This document shows positions 21,541 through 34,600 of a DNA stretch of 64,000 nt, piece after piece. Within the stretch, counting starts at the first letter, position 1; each line of letters opens with the position of its first letter. The stretch is from Strix aluco. Its lineage: Eukaryota > Chordata > Aves > Strigiformes > Strigidae. The stretch spans positions 12,773,985 through 12,837,984 of the forward strand of contig NC_133940.1 of assembly GCF_031877795.1 (NCBI RefSeq). The letters are read 5' to 3'. Under the pieces are notes generated by a model, which did no database searches, was not told where the DNA came from, and was given only the letters and a program-made list of their open reading frames with translations. The position numbers and the translations under genes were made by a program.

Positions 21541-24033
21541 AACCACAGTTTGGAAACTATACACTTAGAAAAAATAGCATTTTCTTCCCCTCTCCATGGA
21601 TTAGCTGCATGGTTTTTTTTTTAAAAATAAACCATTACTTCTTAATTAAGTTCATGTATTAATTACTGTTCATGTAACAGCAATTGTAGCCCTCTCCACA
21701 GACAAAAGTGAAGCCCTTGCTCTGAAATGCTCAGTTTTGAGCAGTAACTGCTAAAAAAAAAGGAAGCACATAACTTAAAAAATAAAAATAATTTTAAAAA
21801 AATCAATCAGTGGAGTATACTTATTCCCTACATAGTTCTTAGCTGTTTCGTAAACACTCTTCAGAGAGGAGGTCTTGGCCCTGCAGACCTTGAAGTATTC
21901 TTGGGGGGGGGTAAACAGATTTATGAAAAGGGGGCTGGTGATGCACCTGACAGAATGGTTTGTGTGGCCAAAGGCTGGGCTTGTTGATCCTGCTGGAGTT
22001 CGGACACCGATAGCAGTGGAGCCAGGTTACTGCAGCAGAGGCAGCTCCCTAGAGATAGCGGTGCTTAAGGCATGCCTCGGGCTCTGATCCTGGGGAAAAA
22101 ATTAATTGTATTTGCATGTGTTCATGTTCAAAAATAAAACCAAGTCCCTGCAGATGCAACACCTGACTGACACCCCTTATAGCACCAGGAGAGCCCAATG
22201 GCTGAAATGTTTGTTGTAGTTTGCCAGTTATTTGCACAAATTTTCAAAAAGTCATGAGCTTCACTGTGTGCACACAGAGTTTTAAAGTTGAGTTTGCATA
22301 ACCCAAGATGTAAATACAATATGATCTGTCTGTGCTAGGACAGCTAAGGAGTGGATTGGATATTCTGCATAAAAAGATTGCCAGTCAGGAGTGTTAAAAC
22401 GCCTTAAAGATCGTTACAAAATACATCCAAAGCAGTTGCTGATCTTTCACAATTAGGAATAAGTTAAACGAAAGACTAAATTGTTCTTCACAAATTCCCT
22501 GCTCATCTCCAGTGTGGTTCAACTCTAGAACATGCAGAGCTTTCTGACCCTAATCTAGGAAGATAATATGCATGTAAATAATCATTAAAGGTAAAAATGT
22601 TATCTGCTTAAAAGTAAGCATGTTCTTAAGTACTTTGCTGGATAGAGCTACAACCCTAGAACCTTGTAAAGAAATACTTTAAAATAATGTCTCAGTCTTC
22701 CATTAATAATAATTCTTTGAACAATTTTGTCTTAAAGATTTTTAAGCCAAAGTGATAGCATATTTGCAAGGCACTTCTTTCAAATGCCTTGAATGTCAAT
22801 ATATGATTTCATATGTGTCACTCTAGAGAAGTTGATAATAATAACTTTAGCCTGGCTCAGTGAATTCATTATATATATATCTTAGCATACCTTTTTCATG
22901 GCTTTCCCTCAAAATATACAAGGATAATACAATTAGTGGCACTTCTCTTTAATTATGCCCTGAAGGAAAGAGTGACTAGTTAACAGTGCATATACCAGAA
23001 ATACAGTTTTTTAAACTAACAGAAATGAAGCCCAGCGGAAGCAGCATATAACACATCTGTGTCCGTAGAAATTAAAAATGCCCATCCCATAACAGCTTAC
23101 TTCTGTGTTTGCATAAGCTTGCATGCTATCTAGTGAAGCCTCTACTTTTCAAATACACACAGCTTGAATAACTACAAAACAAGTGGGCCAAGGCTACCTC
23201 AGATAGGAAATTCATGTTCATAGTAATGAAATGTTTCTGGTGGCTGCACATCATTTGACTGCAAGAAGATAAGCACAGACCTCGAAGCAGACATGGAATA
23301 TATTTCAGCAGAAAGCTATGAAAAATGCTAGAGGTGGTTTGGATTCACCTTCACATCAAAAATCGCATTTTTCACTGGGGTAGCTCTTTAAAGTCAACCC
23401 TGGATGAGAGTCTGGATTAGAATTGATTCCCTGTCACTGGAGGAAAGAATGTCCCATCTGTTTAATAAGCAACGCAAACCAAATTAATCTTTTGAGTCTT
23501 CCTAAAGAAGTCAGTTATCAACCAGTAATGCTTAGTGTTTCTAAGTCACCTACAATACACTGATAAATTTTAGCTAGCTCTGTATTTCACAGGAGAACGA
23601 GTCTTCATTCCCTTACACTAGACCAAATACTGTTTGCAAAGACACTAATCAAGCGTAACTTTTGAAGAGTCTTTCTTGTTGATGACTGGCATGTGCCTTG
23701 GACAGAGGAGTGGTGTAATGCGAGACATCAGTTACTCTTCGGTCTGAATAAGGAACTCGCAGAGACTTCCTGAGGTAGCCATAAATGAGGGGAGAAAAAC
23801 CCATTGAAGTGATAGCATAGCACCATGTTCCATAAAAAAGAGGTTTCAGAGCAGTGGTCTTTCCCTCCTCTGTGTGCAGTCAAACTCCTGGACTTGACAC
23901 TTTTTGTAGAATTCTGGCCATCTTGATTCACCCATCAACCACACACAAACAGGTTTATGAATTTATCCTTCTTCACATCAGTGATGTCTAGTCTTAGGTA
24001 ACAAAGACTGTTAATGTTACTGCATTTTTGTTA
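21541..24033 (-). other. COL4A6: COL4A6 3' UTR (probable extent)
   Basis: AT-rich sequence between the COL4A6 stop and the first canonical minus-strand poly(A) signal. No competing coding frame or repeat is recognised. The open frame at 21875-22087 (+) lacks any family signature. Confidence 0.45.
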
Positions 24034-25630
24034 CTACAAGTTCTTCATGCACACTTGGCAACGGCTGACCCTTGTTCGAAGCTGTCCTGCTTTCAGAGTT
24101 TCCGAGGGAGGAGCACTGACAAACTGCTGCGACTGTTCAACTGTCGTCAGCCAGAAGCTGTATTTGTTTGCAAAGTAATGGCACGTGCCCCTAGCACCGT
24201 TGCATTCAATGAATGGAGTGGCACGGAAATCCTCCAGGCAAGAACCAGGTGAGACAAGGGACTGACCTCCACCTTCTGCACCAGCCGCAGTATGCTGAAA
24301 TAAAGACGTCAATTTGAATGAGTTCAAAGGAACAGAATGGGAGGTAAACAGGGGAGTCCTCCAGCTCCATCATTAAAAGGAGTAAAACAGGCAACCAAAA
24401 TTATACCTTGGCTATGTCCATCAGTCTTTTGAGGCAGGGCTAGAGGTGAAGCAGCAAAAGAATGTACTTAGGCTGAATATACAGGCCTGGTATAATGGAA
24501 ATCCAGCTTTTCCCTTGCAAGTTGAGAAAATTTGGAAACAATAACGCTGACTTCATATTTTTCTAACAATCTAGAGCAATAGAAAATGTTCTACTTTTTC
24601 CACTGAGGGGATTAAGACAATGCTGTAGCTTAATTAGCATTTTCACATTTAAAGGTTTGAAGAACAAAGAATATCTGTGGCAATACAGAACTACTGCGTC
24701 AAGGTTACTACCGAACTTGAGTGGTACAGGTGAGGCGGCCACCTAAACAGGAACAAACTCAGAAAGGCCACAGCAGGCCAGCTGATAAAGAAAAGCCCTA
24801 GGGCAAGGAGATACAGGGCTCTACTCCTGTAAGCAACTCAGAATACAGTCTCAGTCACCTAATCAAGGAGATCTAGAAATGTTTAAAGCTGCCTTTGCAT
24901 TAGCAATAGTATCCTTACCATAAGGAAGGAGTATCCTATCCATAGGCTGCGCCAGCCAAGGGGACACTGTGGGATGGTGATGTCCTGGCTGTGCACAGCC
25001 ACAGCCTGGGAAGGTGCCTCACATACCGAGCACCGGCTGATGTACTGTGGGATCTGAACACTGTCCACCGGCATCATGGGGATAGGAGCAGTGGTGGACA
25101 GCCAGTAGGACTTGTCATTTCGGCTGGCATAGTAGCACACTTCGTTGATGTTGCAGTAAATAAAAGGCATGGTGCTGAAGCGAGGCAAACATGAGCCAGC
25201 AAAACCTGGAAAAATGGGAGAAGTGGCTACATCAAGCATCTGCCAAATGCTCCAACTCATACACAGCAGACATGAGCGGTGGAGGATGACTCAGGTGACA
25301 CTGCTCCCCGTACAGATTCTGGCCATGCAGACTTCCACCACCTCCACTACAGCCACCTGCGGTACCGATGGAGACTGCTCATTTGAAACGGGATTTTGGC
25401 CGACATTGTTTATGCCTGAGAGAATTCTGTCAACTCACCAAGATCCTGGTTGTGTGACTTCTCCTGCCCCTCCACGTACAATAAGCTGTAGCCGTCCCAG
25501 AGCTTATTCATTCCTATGGGACAGGGTGGGATTTGGTCTGACTGACTGTGCTTCACTAAAGTGTATCCAACGCCCATGCTCCGACCAGGCATTCCCGGCA
25601 AACCCAGCGAGCCCGGCTTTCCAGCAACAC
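24034..25630 (-). CDS. COL4A6: COL4A6 NC1 domain exons
   Basis: Three exons (25439-25630, 24919-25205, 24034-24294) encode the end of the triple helix (GLPGMPGR) and a 229-residue non-collagenous domain beginning [13 protein letters not shown]. It has two C4 halves with six cysteines each, twelve in all: PPC, GSC, YC, VC, SRC, SVC, then QC, GSC, EC, GTC, SRC, QVC. NC1 directs chain selection and hexamer formation. The methionine-rich loop (PIPMMPV) is where the sulfilimine-bond methionine of collagen IV is expected. Exon junctions fall after SFLM and inside the Gly of DLG. Confidence 0.96.
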
Positions 25631-28600
25631 CTAGAAGACAGAAAAGGAGTCATTATTACTAACACGCAGTGTGGACATCAGCTGGCTCTGTACCTGATTT
25701 TGGCACTGCTGCTATTGTGTTTATGTCAGTCTTGTACAATAAGGAGCCTAAGTTTTGATAGATGTTATATGAATAACTAGACTCAGCAGTTCCAAACGCA
25801 GTCATTTCACAGGAGCACCCACCCATTTTCTACCTCATTTAATTTTCTTTCTTAGCCCAACAACTCTGGTGCCAATGTATTAAGCATGTATCTCACAGTA
25901 CAGTAATTCTGAGGATCTCAAAGCAGCAACCAAAAACTAATAAATTCATTTTTTGCTATAGTGCTCTTCATGATGATATTCCTTTGATGCAGAAAAGTCA
26001 AGAGATGTGCAACAAATCTGTGGAGAATCCAAACCTTCTCTCACTGTGCCTTTCCTCTACTATCCAGCCCTCACAGCTGTGTTCACTGTGAATACCATTT
26101 TGCTCTTTTAGATCTTCAAGGTGACTCGCACATCCACAAAACATTAAAACCAAAAGATGTTCAGAATTGTACCTAGGGAAACACCAGCAGTGATAGAAAA
26201 CAATGACATGTGACATAATCTTCATCACTGAAGATTAAATTCACTACATTGCAGATATAAGACACAAGATCATGTACATCCCCTGGTCTTCCTCAGGTAA
26301 GTGGGTGTTGGGGAGGGTCTCTGCAGAACTCGTAGGCGAACAGAATTCTAGTGATTGCTTCTTTATGATCTGAGCTCCCCAAATTGTAAAATTACCTTCA
26401 AATCCTTGTGGTCCTGGGACACCTGAAGGTCCTGGATCCCCAACTATGCCAGGTGACCCAGGTAAACCATCACGTCCTTTCAAACCAGATCTTCCCGGCA
26501 GACCTTTTGTACCTGAAATTAAAAACAGTTTTTACTATCATTATCTCTTCATACTAATGCCTTCACTCCTGCAGTCATATTCCAGAAAAGAAATACATTG
26601 TCAGCAGCCATGCTGAGAGCTCACTCTGCAACAGCTGTGGTTACAAACAACTAACTCCATACAGGGATTCCACATGATCTGATTGTCTGTTAAAGGATAA
26701 AGATATGTAGCTGAACATTAGATAAGGCTGAAAATGCAGGTCTGAGATCTGGGATAAGCTACTGATTTTAGTCTGAAGCCACATCAGACCTAAGACTCAG
26801 GTTTCAATTTGATGTTTGTGGAAGTCTGTGAAGTCCTCTCATCTCTGTCTCACAAGATTCCTGCTGCTGTGAACACAAGAATCCTCTGGTATAATGGTCC
26901 AGCTGTTGTAAGCTGAAGACAGTTGAGCTACCTTGCTGAAATTTTGCTTAAAAGTTGAAGTCACTTGTTTTGCTTGATTTCACCCTTTTTTCAAACCAGA
27001 AAATTGGCCTTGATGTTCAGCCCAAATATTATGTAAAATCAGAGCCACTGACTTGAACTAAATTCACCTTTTCCCTCATCCCCCTGATATTTGATGACAG
27101 GCATCTGACTGACAAATTTTCAAAAAGTCTCAGGGCAATGAAGTGTGCTCAAAATATAAAGGCTTAAAGGTTAGTGGGATGTAATAGGAGGTGCCTGCCT
27201 ACAGACCTTTAGAATCCATTCAGGACTATCCTGACCCCAAAGCAGAAAGGTCTGGCATGGATTGAATAAACCAACCACAAAATAAGCATTCAGGATGGTA
27301 CAAATTAAAATATAACAAAATAGTATCGAGACAGAAGGCATTATGCAATTGCACAGGGCTAGATACCTGTGATCAGTAATGTGGACAGTTAGTATAAAGA
27401 AACATCTGACTGGGAAACAGATGGGTGTACATTTGCATGACTTTTGTAAAGATTAAGCATTACAAATAGTATAAATAGGGGTAATTTCCCAGTGAACTTC
27501 TCTCTTCCCACTGCTCTGCAGCGTCTGTTACCTGACTGCCTGACCAGTATTAATAAAGGCTCTCTCAGCTTTTACTCCCTGCATGTTTATTCACTTTAGG
27601 AGCTAACACAGTTCTAACCACTGTGATGGGATTCAGGATAACATCTAGGGGGAAGGACTGGTGCTGAGTGATGTTCCCACTCTAGAGGAATTAATGAATA
27701 AAAGAGAATACTAACATTTTAAAATTGCCTGGACGGCAGTGCTAAGAAAGGAATCATTGGGACTTGCTGGGCCCTGGAGAGCCAACCAGTGCAGGACCCA
27801 CCAAAGCTGCTTTGCCAAACAATGTGAACGACAGTGGTGCAGGCTGAAGCTCCCAGCACTTCTCCAGTTACAGTATTTCATTGACAATTCAAATAATTCT
27901 CAGTGGTGAATCATTTTCACGACACTCCACCTGCTAATACCAAAGCTGGTATCATATCAGCTACATCACAGGCTGCTGCATCTAATTCTGGAAACCTAAT
28001 TAGAAAACACTATAAAAGTGCATGAACAGAATTTATCAAATATATTCTAGTAATAATAAAACATGACATTTGTATGTATTTTACTGGAATTATTTCCTTT
28101 ATTAGAAGAATCTGTAAACCCTCCTAATGCATTTGTGAAAGTAGTGTTGCTCTTCCAGAAGGCAGCATTTCAGTGATCTGAGTGTAATTTTTACCTGGTT
28201 TTCCAGCTGGGCCCTGGAATCCAGGATCTCCATCAAAGCCAGGGACACCATCAATTCCTGGCAGACCAGGTAAACCTGCAGGGGCTGTGATTTCTTCTGG
28301 CTGTGGGGTTATACCTGGAGCCCCTTGTCGGCCAGGGAGACCTACACACGGTGCAAACGACAGTGTAAGTACCCCACAAAAATGCACAGTTTTGATGATA
28401 ATACTGACACAAAGGGGAAGCATGCTAAATTAAGACTGCCTTAGTACAGCAGCACTGGGTATCTTTGTAAAAAGTGGTATGTCAAGCTCTCTCTAACTTA
28501 TTTCGGTCTCTAAAAAGTGAAGAGTCCTGCAAATAAGCCCACTGAAGGAGCTCTGAAATTTTCCCCAGCCCAAACCATGTGCAATAAAGAACAGCTTTTC

Positions 28601-31600
28601 AAATCTGCCAGCACTCACCTCGACGGCCCATTTCACCTTTCAGCCCAGGGTAACCAGGATCCCCCGGAGGCCCGTCTTTACCTGGCATCCCCATAAGGCC
28701 AGGCTCACCTCTTATACCTGCAAAGACACACAGCTAAAGACCTCAGGGGCTAAGCACAGGGTCCTGATTCTGCCCTGCAGCTGGGGCACTGAGAAACACA
28801 CTGATGGCAGCAACGGCAACAGCATTTCAGCTCTGAGATGGAGGGGACCATGACCCTTAAGGAACTCTGTGCCCATTTTGACGTCCAGAATGGCTGCAGA
28901 GCCTCAAGACAAGAATTTCCATCGCTACATAATTATACTTTATTGAAAGTATTCTTCCCCTTCCTTGGGTAACCCAAGGAAAGTGTTTGGGGAGTACGCA
29001 TCTTTTCTATTTGGAATCTATCTCTATGCATAGCACAGATGGATGGGGATCTGCCAGCCTGCAAAGACAGCATACAATTCTTCACCTGGCAGTGGTTCTC
29101 CATCCTTGCCTGGCCTTTGAGCTGTGTGGTTTCTTTGTAACCTTGCTATCAGAGTTCTTGTTTGCGGCTGTCCTCTAGTCTCCTTTGGCAGAGACCAAAG
29201 AGAGAGCAACATGCTCCCTGCCTTAGCCCAGAACAAGATCTCTTAACTCCTACAATCCTCTCAGTCTCTTGTAGACACCTAAAGCCACCACCACACCATG
29301 CCTCTGAGCATAGGTGACAGGTGGGATGAAACAGCATCTCCAGTCTTTGCCTAGACAGCGTACGCAAGTGGGTAACTGTAAACTGTATTCAACATGCACA
29401 GCACCGCTGCATGCGGACATCATCTACTCAGAAAAAAAAGAGAAGAGCAAAAAAATCATTAGGGACACACTGAAGAGCACTGTGAGCTGGCCTCACTTTG
29501 CTGCTTTTGGAGTCAGTAGGTAAAACCTGCACGGGTCAAAAGGGAAGACTTAGACAACAAACTCGGCTGTGTTTACACCTGAATGAGGATTCATTTCAAA
29601 GCAGTCACACTAACCACACAATAGCCATTCATGCTGTCAAGGTGAGAGCTGCCAACCCACACCCAAACCCTTTCAAGGCAAGATTACCTTTTAATCCAGA
29701 TGCTCCAGGGAGTCCAATTGGACCAGTGGGTCCCACGTCACCCTTAATGCCTCTCAAGCCAAGAGCACCAGGGAAACCGGGACTGCCTGTGTCACCCTGG
29801 TCGGAAGCTGGGCCAGGGGGCCCTCGTTGTCCTGGAGGACCTGGAAGACCTAGAGACAAGAGGGGTAATTGGCACGATCTGCTCCTTGGGCAAAGTAAAT
29901 GCTGGGGCTACCCCCAGTGTGTCTTTCTAGAGAACAGTCATTGGTTGGGTGTCTGTAATTCCATGGGTGTCCTCCTCCCAAAGGAAAAAAACCAGACCCC
30001 ACCTGCTTATATACACTAAAGTCTCACAGACTTTTTAATCCTTTTAACCACAATAATTTAGCTTCAAATTCTGGGCCTGAGTATAGTCCTTGCCCCACCT
30101 GGTTGCTAGGTCGCTCACTCAGACATTCCCTAAGAGAATGAGAGCAGTGGCATCAAATCCTTGGCCAGGGAAAGGCCTAGAGCCTCAGCCTCTCCAACAA
30201 GGCCGTGAAGTATTGAATGGGTACCAATGGCATCATGACAAATCTTTCAAACTATTCTTGCTGTCAACCCTACAGCAAGTGCTTCTTATGTACCTCTAAG
30301 TATCAGTGAAGTTTTGCTGCCTCCCAGCTCAGACAGGATACTTCTAAACTTTACACAGAGCCTATGATTACAGCTGTGGAAACCACAGTCCAAAATGGAG
30401 CTGGTATCCCAATTTAGACATACTACACTGGACTTAAGTACCTACCTTAGTGCCCAAGTCTGTCTTCAGTACCACAATAGGTGAAATGAATATAGACTAG
30501 AGAACTTTAATAACAGGCTAAATCAAATCAGGATTCAATAGCAGGAACTGAAAACAGATCTTCTCATTCTTGATCCCTGATCTAAAACCCAGGTTATTAA
30601 AGTAACAGTACTCATCCAAGACATTTCCCCTCAGAGCTCTTCAAAGGAAGCACATAAAGAAACAGAAATCCCCTTAGCTAGTCCACTCTCCTTAAAAGGT
30701 CTCTCTTCATACCTGAACTCCCATCAGTTCCTGGATGGCCAGCATCCCCAGGTCTTCCACGTGTATCAGAAGGAAGAGAAGCTCCAGGTGTTCCTGGCAA
30801 TCCAGGCAGTCCCACAGGACCAGGGGGACCTAGAATAAGAAACACAAAGTGAGAGAGTGTACCCAAAGCTCTTCAGTGACCTTCACAGACATGGACAGAA
30901 GTAGTGGCCAAGTAGTGTTTATACTGAGGAGAACAGAGAGATATCTCACTACTTCAGGGAAAAAAATGACTATATTCTGCTGTTCATGAGAGGTACAGAC
31001 ACTGTGAGAACTATGTAACCAACATATTTCTCAAACATATAGCCACATCACACATCTAGCATTTACCAGTCAAACTCCCAACCACCTCTGTGGCTTCACG
31101 AGTTCTCTTTGGTAATTGTGCTGACCACGCAACCTGTTAACCTGTGCTGCAATACATCCTGCTGAGCTTCCAGAACATCAGTATTTACCCATGTCTCCTG
31201 ATGAGCCTTTTGGTCCAGGGAATCCTAGAGATCCTCTACCCAAGCCCGGAGAACCTTCTTCACCCTTCGGACCTGGGAGACCTGCAGGGCCTTTCAGTCC
31301 AGCTTCACTCAGACCTAATTAAACATGGTTAACAAAGATAAGAGAGCCTACTCAAACTGCCTAATGGCAGTTAAATTATTACACAAACTGAGTTGTAATA
31401 AAAAATCAGCCATTTACTACTCTCTCTGCTGTTTTCAGTAGAGGAACAGAAAGAGATTTGCGGTCTCATGTGCTACTCTGGTTGTGCAGAGTGAATTTGA
31501 GATGCTGAGAGAGAAGCATATGACTATTCTGGTCTTCCCAGAAGCTCTTGCACAAGGATGTGAACATAGCACTCCTGTGACAGGATTTGCCTGACAGCCT

Positions 31601-34600
31601 GTATGCTGTGTCTCTCAAGAGGATGCAACATAGACTCAAGCTTCTGGTCTTTAAATAATTTAGTGGGCTTCATGTTCCAACATGGAGAGATCAGTTTCCA
31701 CAGACTACTGCAGAAGACACACTGAGGCACAAGTGGTGCAGGACAGAGGCTCCCAGGAAGAGCTGCAGGGAGATGTTCAGCATGTCACTCTGGTAAGAGT
31801 AAATACTAAACAGCTCTCTCAGGAAAATTGTGGAGGATCTATATGCTGTAAGTCATTACCTTCCAATAGAGAACATCTTAAACAAAGAAAACACAGGTAT
31901 CGTTTGTGTTGTACACCTCAAGACCGTCCATTTTCATGCATAAAATGTCTGCCACAAATTTTAAGTGCTGCTTTACAAGATGACTGTAACTAAACAAGTC
32001 TCTTTGGAAAAGTCTTTCTCCACCTCTCTACATTTAGTAAAACACTGCTTGCAAAACAGAACCACATTCTATTTCATACGGTTAAAAACATGAACAAATC
32101 CAGCAGAAGATTCCCAAAAGCAGAATCTAGAATCTAATCAAAGAAATCAGCTTTTGATTTTACTGACGTCTTTCTTGAGCTCCAGATAATGGAGGGCTAT
32201 GGAAAGCAGGAAGGAAACATGCCATTGCTAAGCCTCACTCAAAGCAAGCATTTGATGCTGCCCTGCTAAAATCAAACATCTATTAGAAATGGATGAGTTT
32301 TATAATTTCATTCCACCGACTTTCCAGCAGTGACACAGTCCTTCACGAATTCAAGGACAACCATCACCAGAAAAGCCTCTTCACTCCACAGGCTGCACCC
32401 TAATCTTACTGGCATTAAATAAGAATTTGTTCACGCACATTCAATATCCTGAGGTTTTTTCTTCAGGTTATACTTAAATCCAGAACTGGGTGAAATAGAG
32501 GAATTCTGTGGGAAACACTGCTTTCCTGATGGATCAGTGTATGCATTTCCCCAACTACGACATTTCTACTACACATTTGCTTTACCTGGTGTTCCAGGAG
32601 ATCCTTTTGTCCCTGGCAAGCCATTCAGACCATTTAAACCCGGAAATCCATGAAACCCTGAGGGGACATTGGGAACACATAAGTGAGCAAATAAGCAAAT
32701 AATCTAGTTAGGTGGAAATGCATAAGGTGTTTCATGGAGACTACAACATGTATGAGAAACCTGACACACAGAGGAAGACAGTATGTAAAGTCTTCCTTCA
32801 CGGAAACTCTTCCTACTGCTCTCACCGGCTTTACCCTCAGTGAATACCCAATCAGTGATCCAAATCAAGGGAGAGCCTCTCCCTTTCTGACCACTTCTCT
32901 GCTCATTTCTAGCAGCTGGTGCCTGCACTAACATTGCCAAGAAATAAGCTGATTTCCCACGCACAGCTGGCCCACACATAAGATTTCTTCCTGCCTGCTG
33001 TGATATACTTGGCCAAAACACTGGTTCTCTGACCCAATTTCTCCCACCATGTGCAGGCTCCAGATATACCTTTAGGTCCTGCTGTTCCACGGGCTCCAGG
33101 GAACCCCACAGATCCTGGCTGTCCTGGAGGTCCTGGTGGCCCAGGGATTCCCCTCAGCCCAGCATTTCCAGGGATTCCTAAAAGCAAGCAGAAAAATGTT
33201 CCTGTACTACACATCCAGGATGGAACAGCTCACAGCTCCATCTTACAGATTCTGTTCCTGCATTTAACTCATAACATGGGTGGCTAAACTATTTAGATAA
33301 AGCAAAACCAGATCCAAATCTCTCCTCACTACCACTACTAGCATAGCACTCATCAAGCTATTTATTTGATAGCTTTTTTTTTTAAATCATAGCAATGACA
33401 TTCTTCATCACCCACCGAGTGACACATTGGAACAGTTCACATACTGAATAACTAATTAAATTGTTTTTCAAATAACACATTCCAGTAACAACTTTCACTG
33501 TTCTCCCATCTTTAACCTTGATAACAACTTAAGAATCTATCTGCTAGTTACACCACTACCCAAAGACACTTGTAGCCATCCTTCTGGGTAGGCTTGGCTC
33601 TAGAGAGGGAGTGGACACAAGTGTTGCAACAGAAGATTTTAGAGCAGCCTTGCCTATGAGCAGCTGCAAAGAAGCTGCTACTACTTGTATCTGAGGTCTT
33701 CCCTATTTTTTAAAGGAATTCCTTTATGTTTCCGTTGTGCAGGATTCACCACATGGTTGAGCCACAGAATTGGTCACAGAGGAGGCCACGAAGATAATCA
33801 GGGGGCTGGAGCACCTCCCCTGTGAGGACAGGCTAAGAGAGTTGGGGTTGTTCAGCCTGGAGAAGAGAAGGCTCTGGGGAGATGTTACAGCAGCCTTCCA
33901 GTGCTTAAAGGGGCTACAGGAAAGGTGGGGAGGGACTCTTGATCAGGGGGTGTAGGGATAGGACAAGGGGTGATGGTTTTAAACTGAAAGAGGGTAGATT
34001 CAGATTAGATACAAGGAATAAATTCTTCACTGTGACACTAGAACAGGTTGCCCAGAGAAGTTGTGGCTGCCCCCTCCCTGGCAGTGTTCAAGGCCAGGTT
34101 GGACGGGGCTTTGAGCAACCTGGTCTAGTGGAAGGTGTCCCTGCCCATGGCAGGGGGGTGGAACTAGATGATCTTTAATGTCCCTTCCAACTCAAACCAT
34201 TCTATGATTCTAAAATTCCCATCTTCTTGTCAACCTTCTTGTTTAAGCCTCAGCTGAGAGAGGCCAACCAGGGCCAAGGAAACAACAAGGCAAGGTCGTT
34301 CCACACTTACACCATGAACTGCAGAACTTAAATGCCTAGCCCAGTACCTGCTGGTCCTTCTTGGCCAAGATCTCCTGGGCCACCTTTGAGTCCATTCACC
34401 CCAGTGTTTCCTGGGTAGCCTGGTTCGCCCTTGAGTCCTTCTCTCCCTCTCTCTCCTGAAAGGATAAAAACAGACAGCATGCTAGAGCACAAATCAAACT
34501 GGAGGAAGGCATGAAGAGAACGACAAGCATGTTATGCTGAGGCTGCAGCACTTGTGTCTGCTTAGCCACGGCCTTAGTCTGGGCCCTGGACTGGACTCCC

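Noticed and set aside
27470-27477. TATAAATA as a host promoter
   Set aside because: It is better explained as the TATA box of the LTR relic because a poly(A) signal and U5-like end follow at LTR spacing. No host exon follows.
29498-30019. Plus-strand collagen-like frame (also 48983-49270, 52508-52690 and 53300-53722)
   Set aside because: These are the reverse complement of true COL4A6 exons. The complement of Gly/Pro codons again gives Pro/Gly, so the pattern is a shadow.
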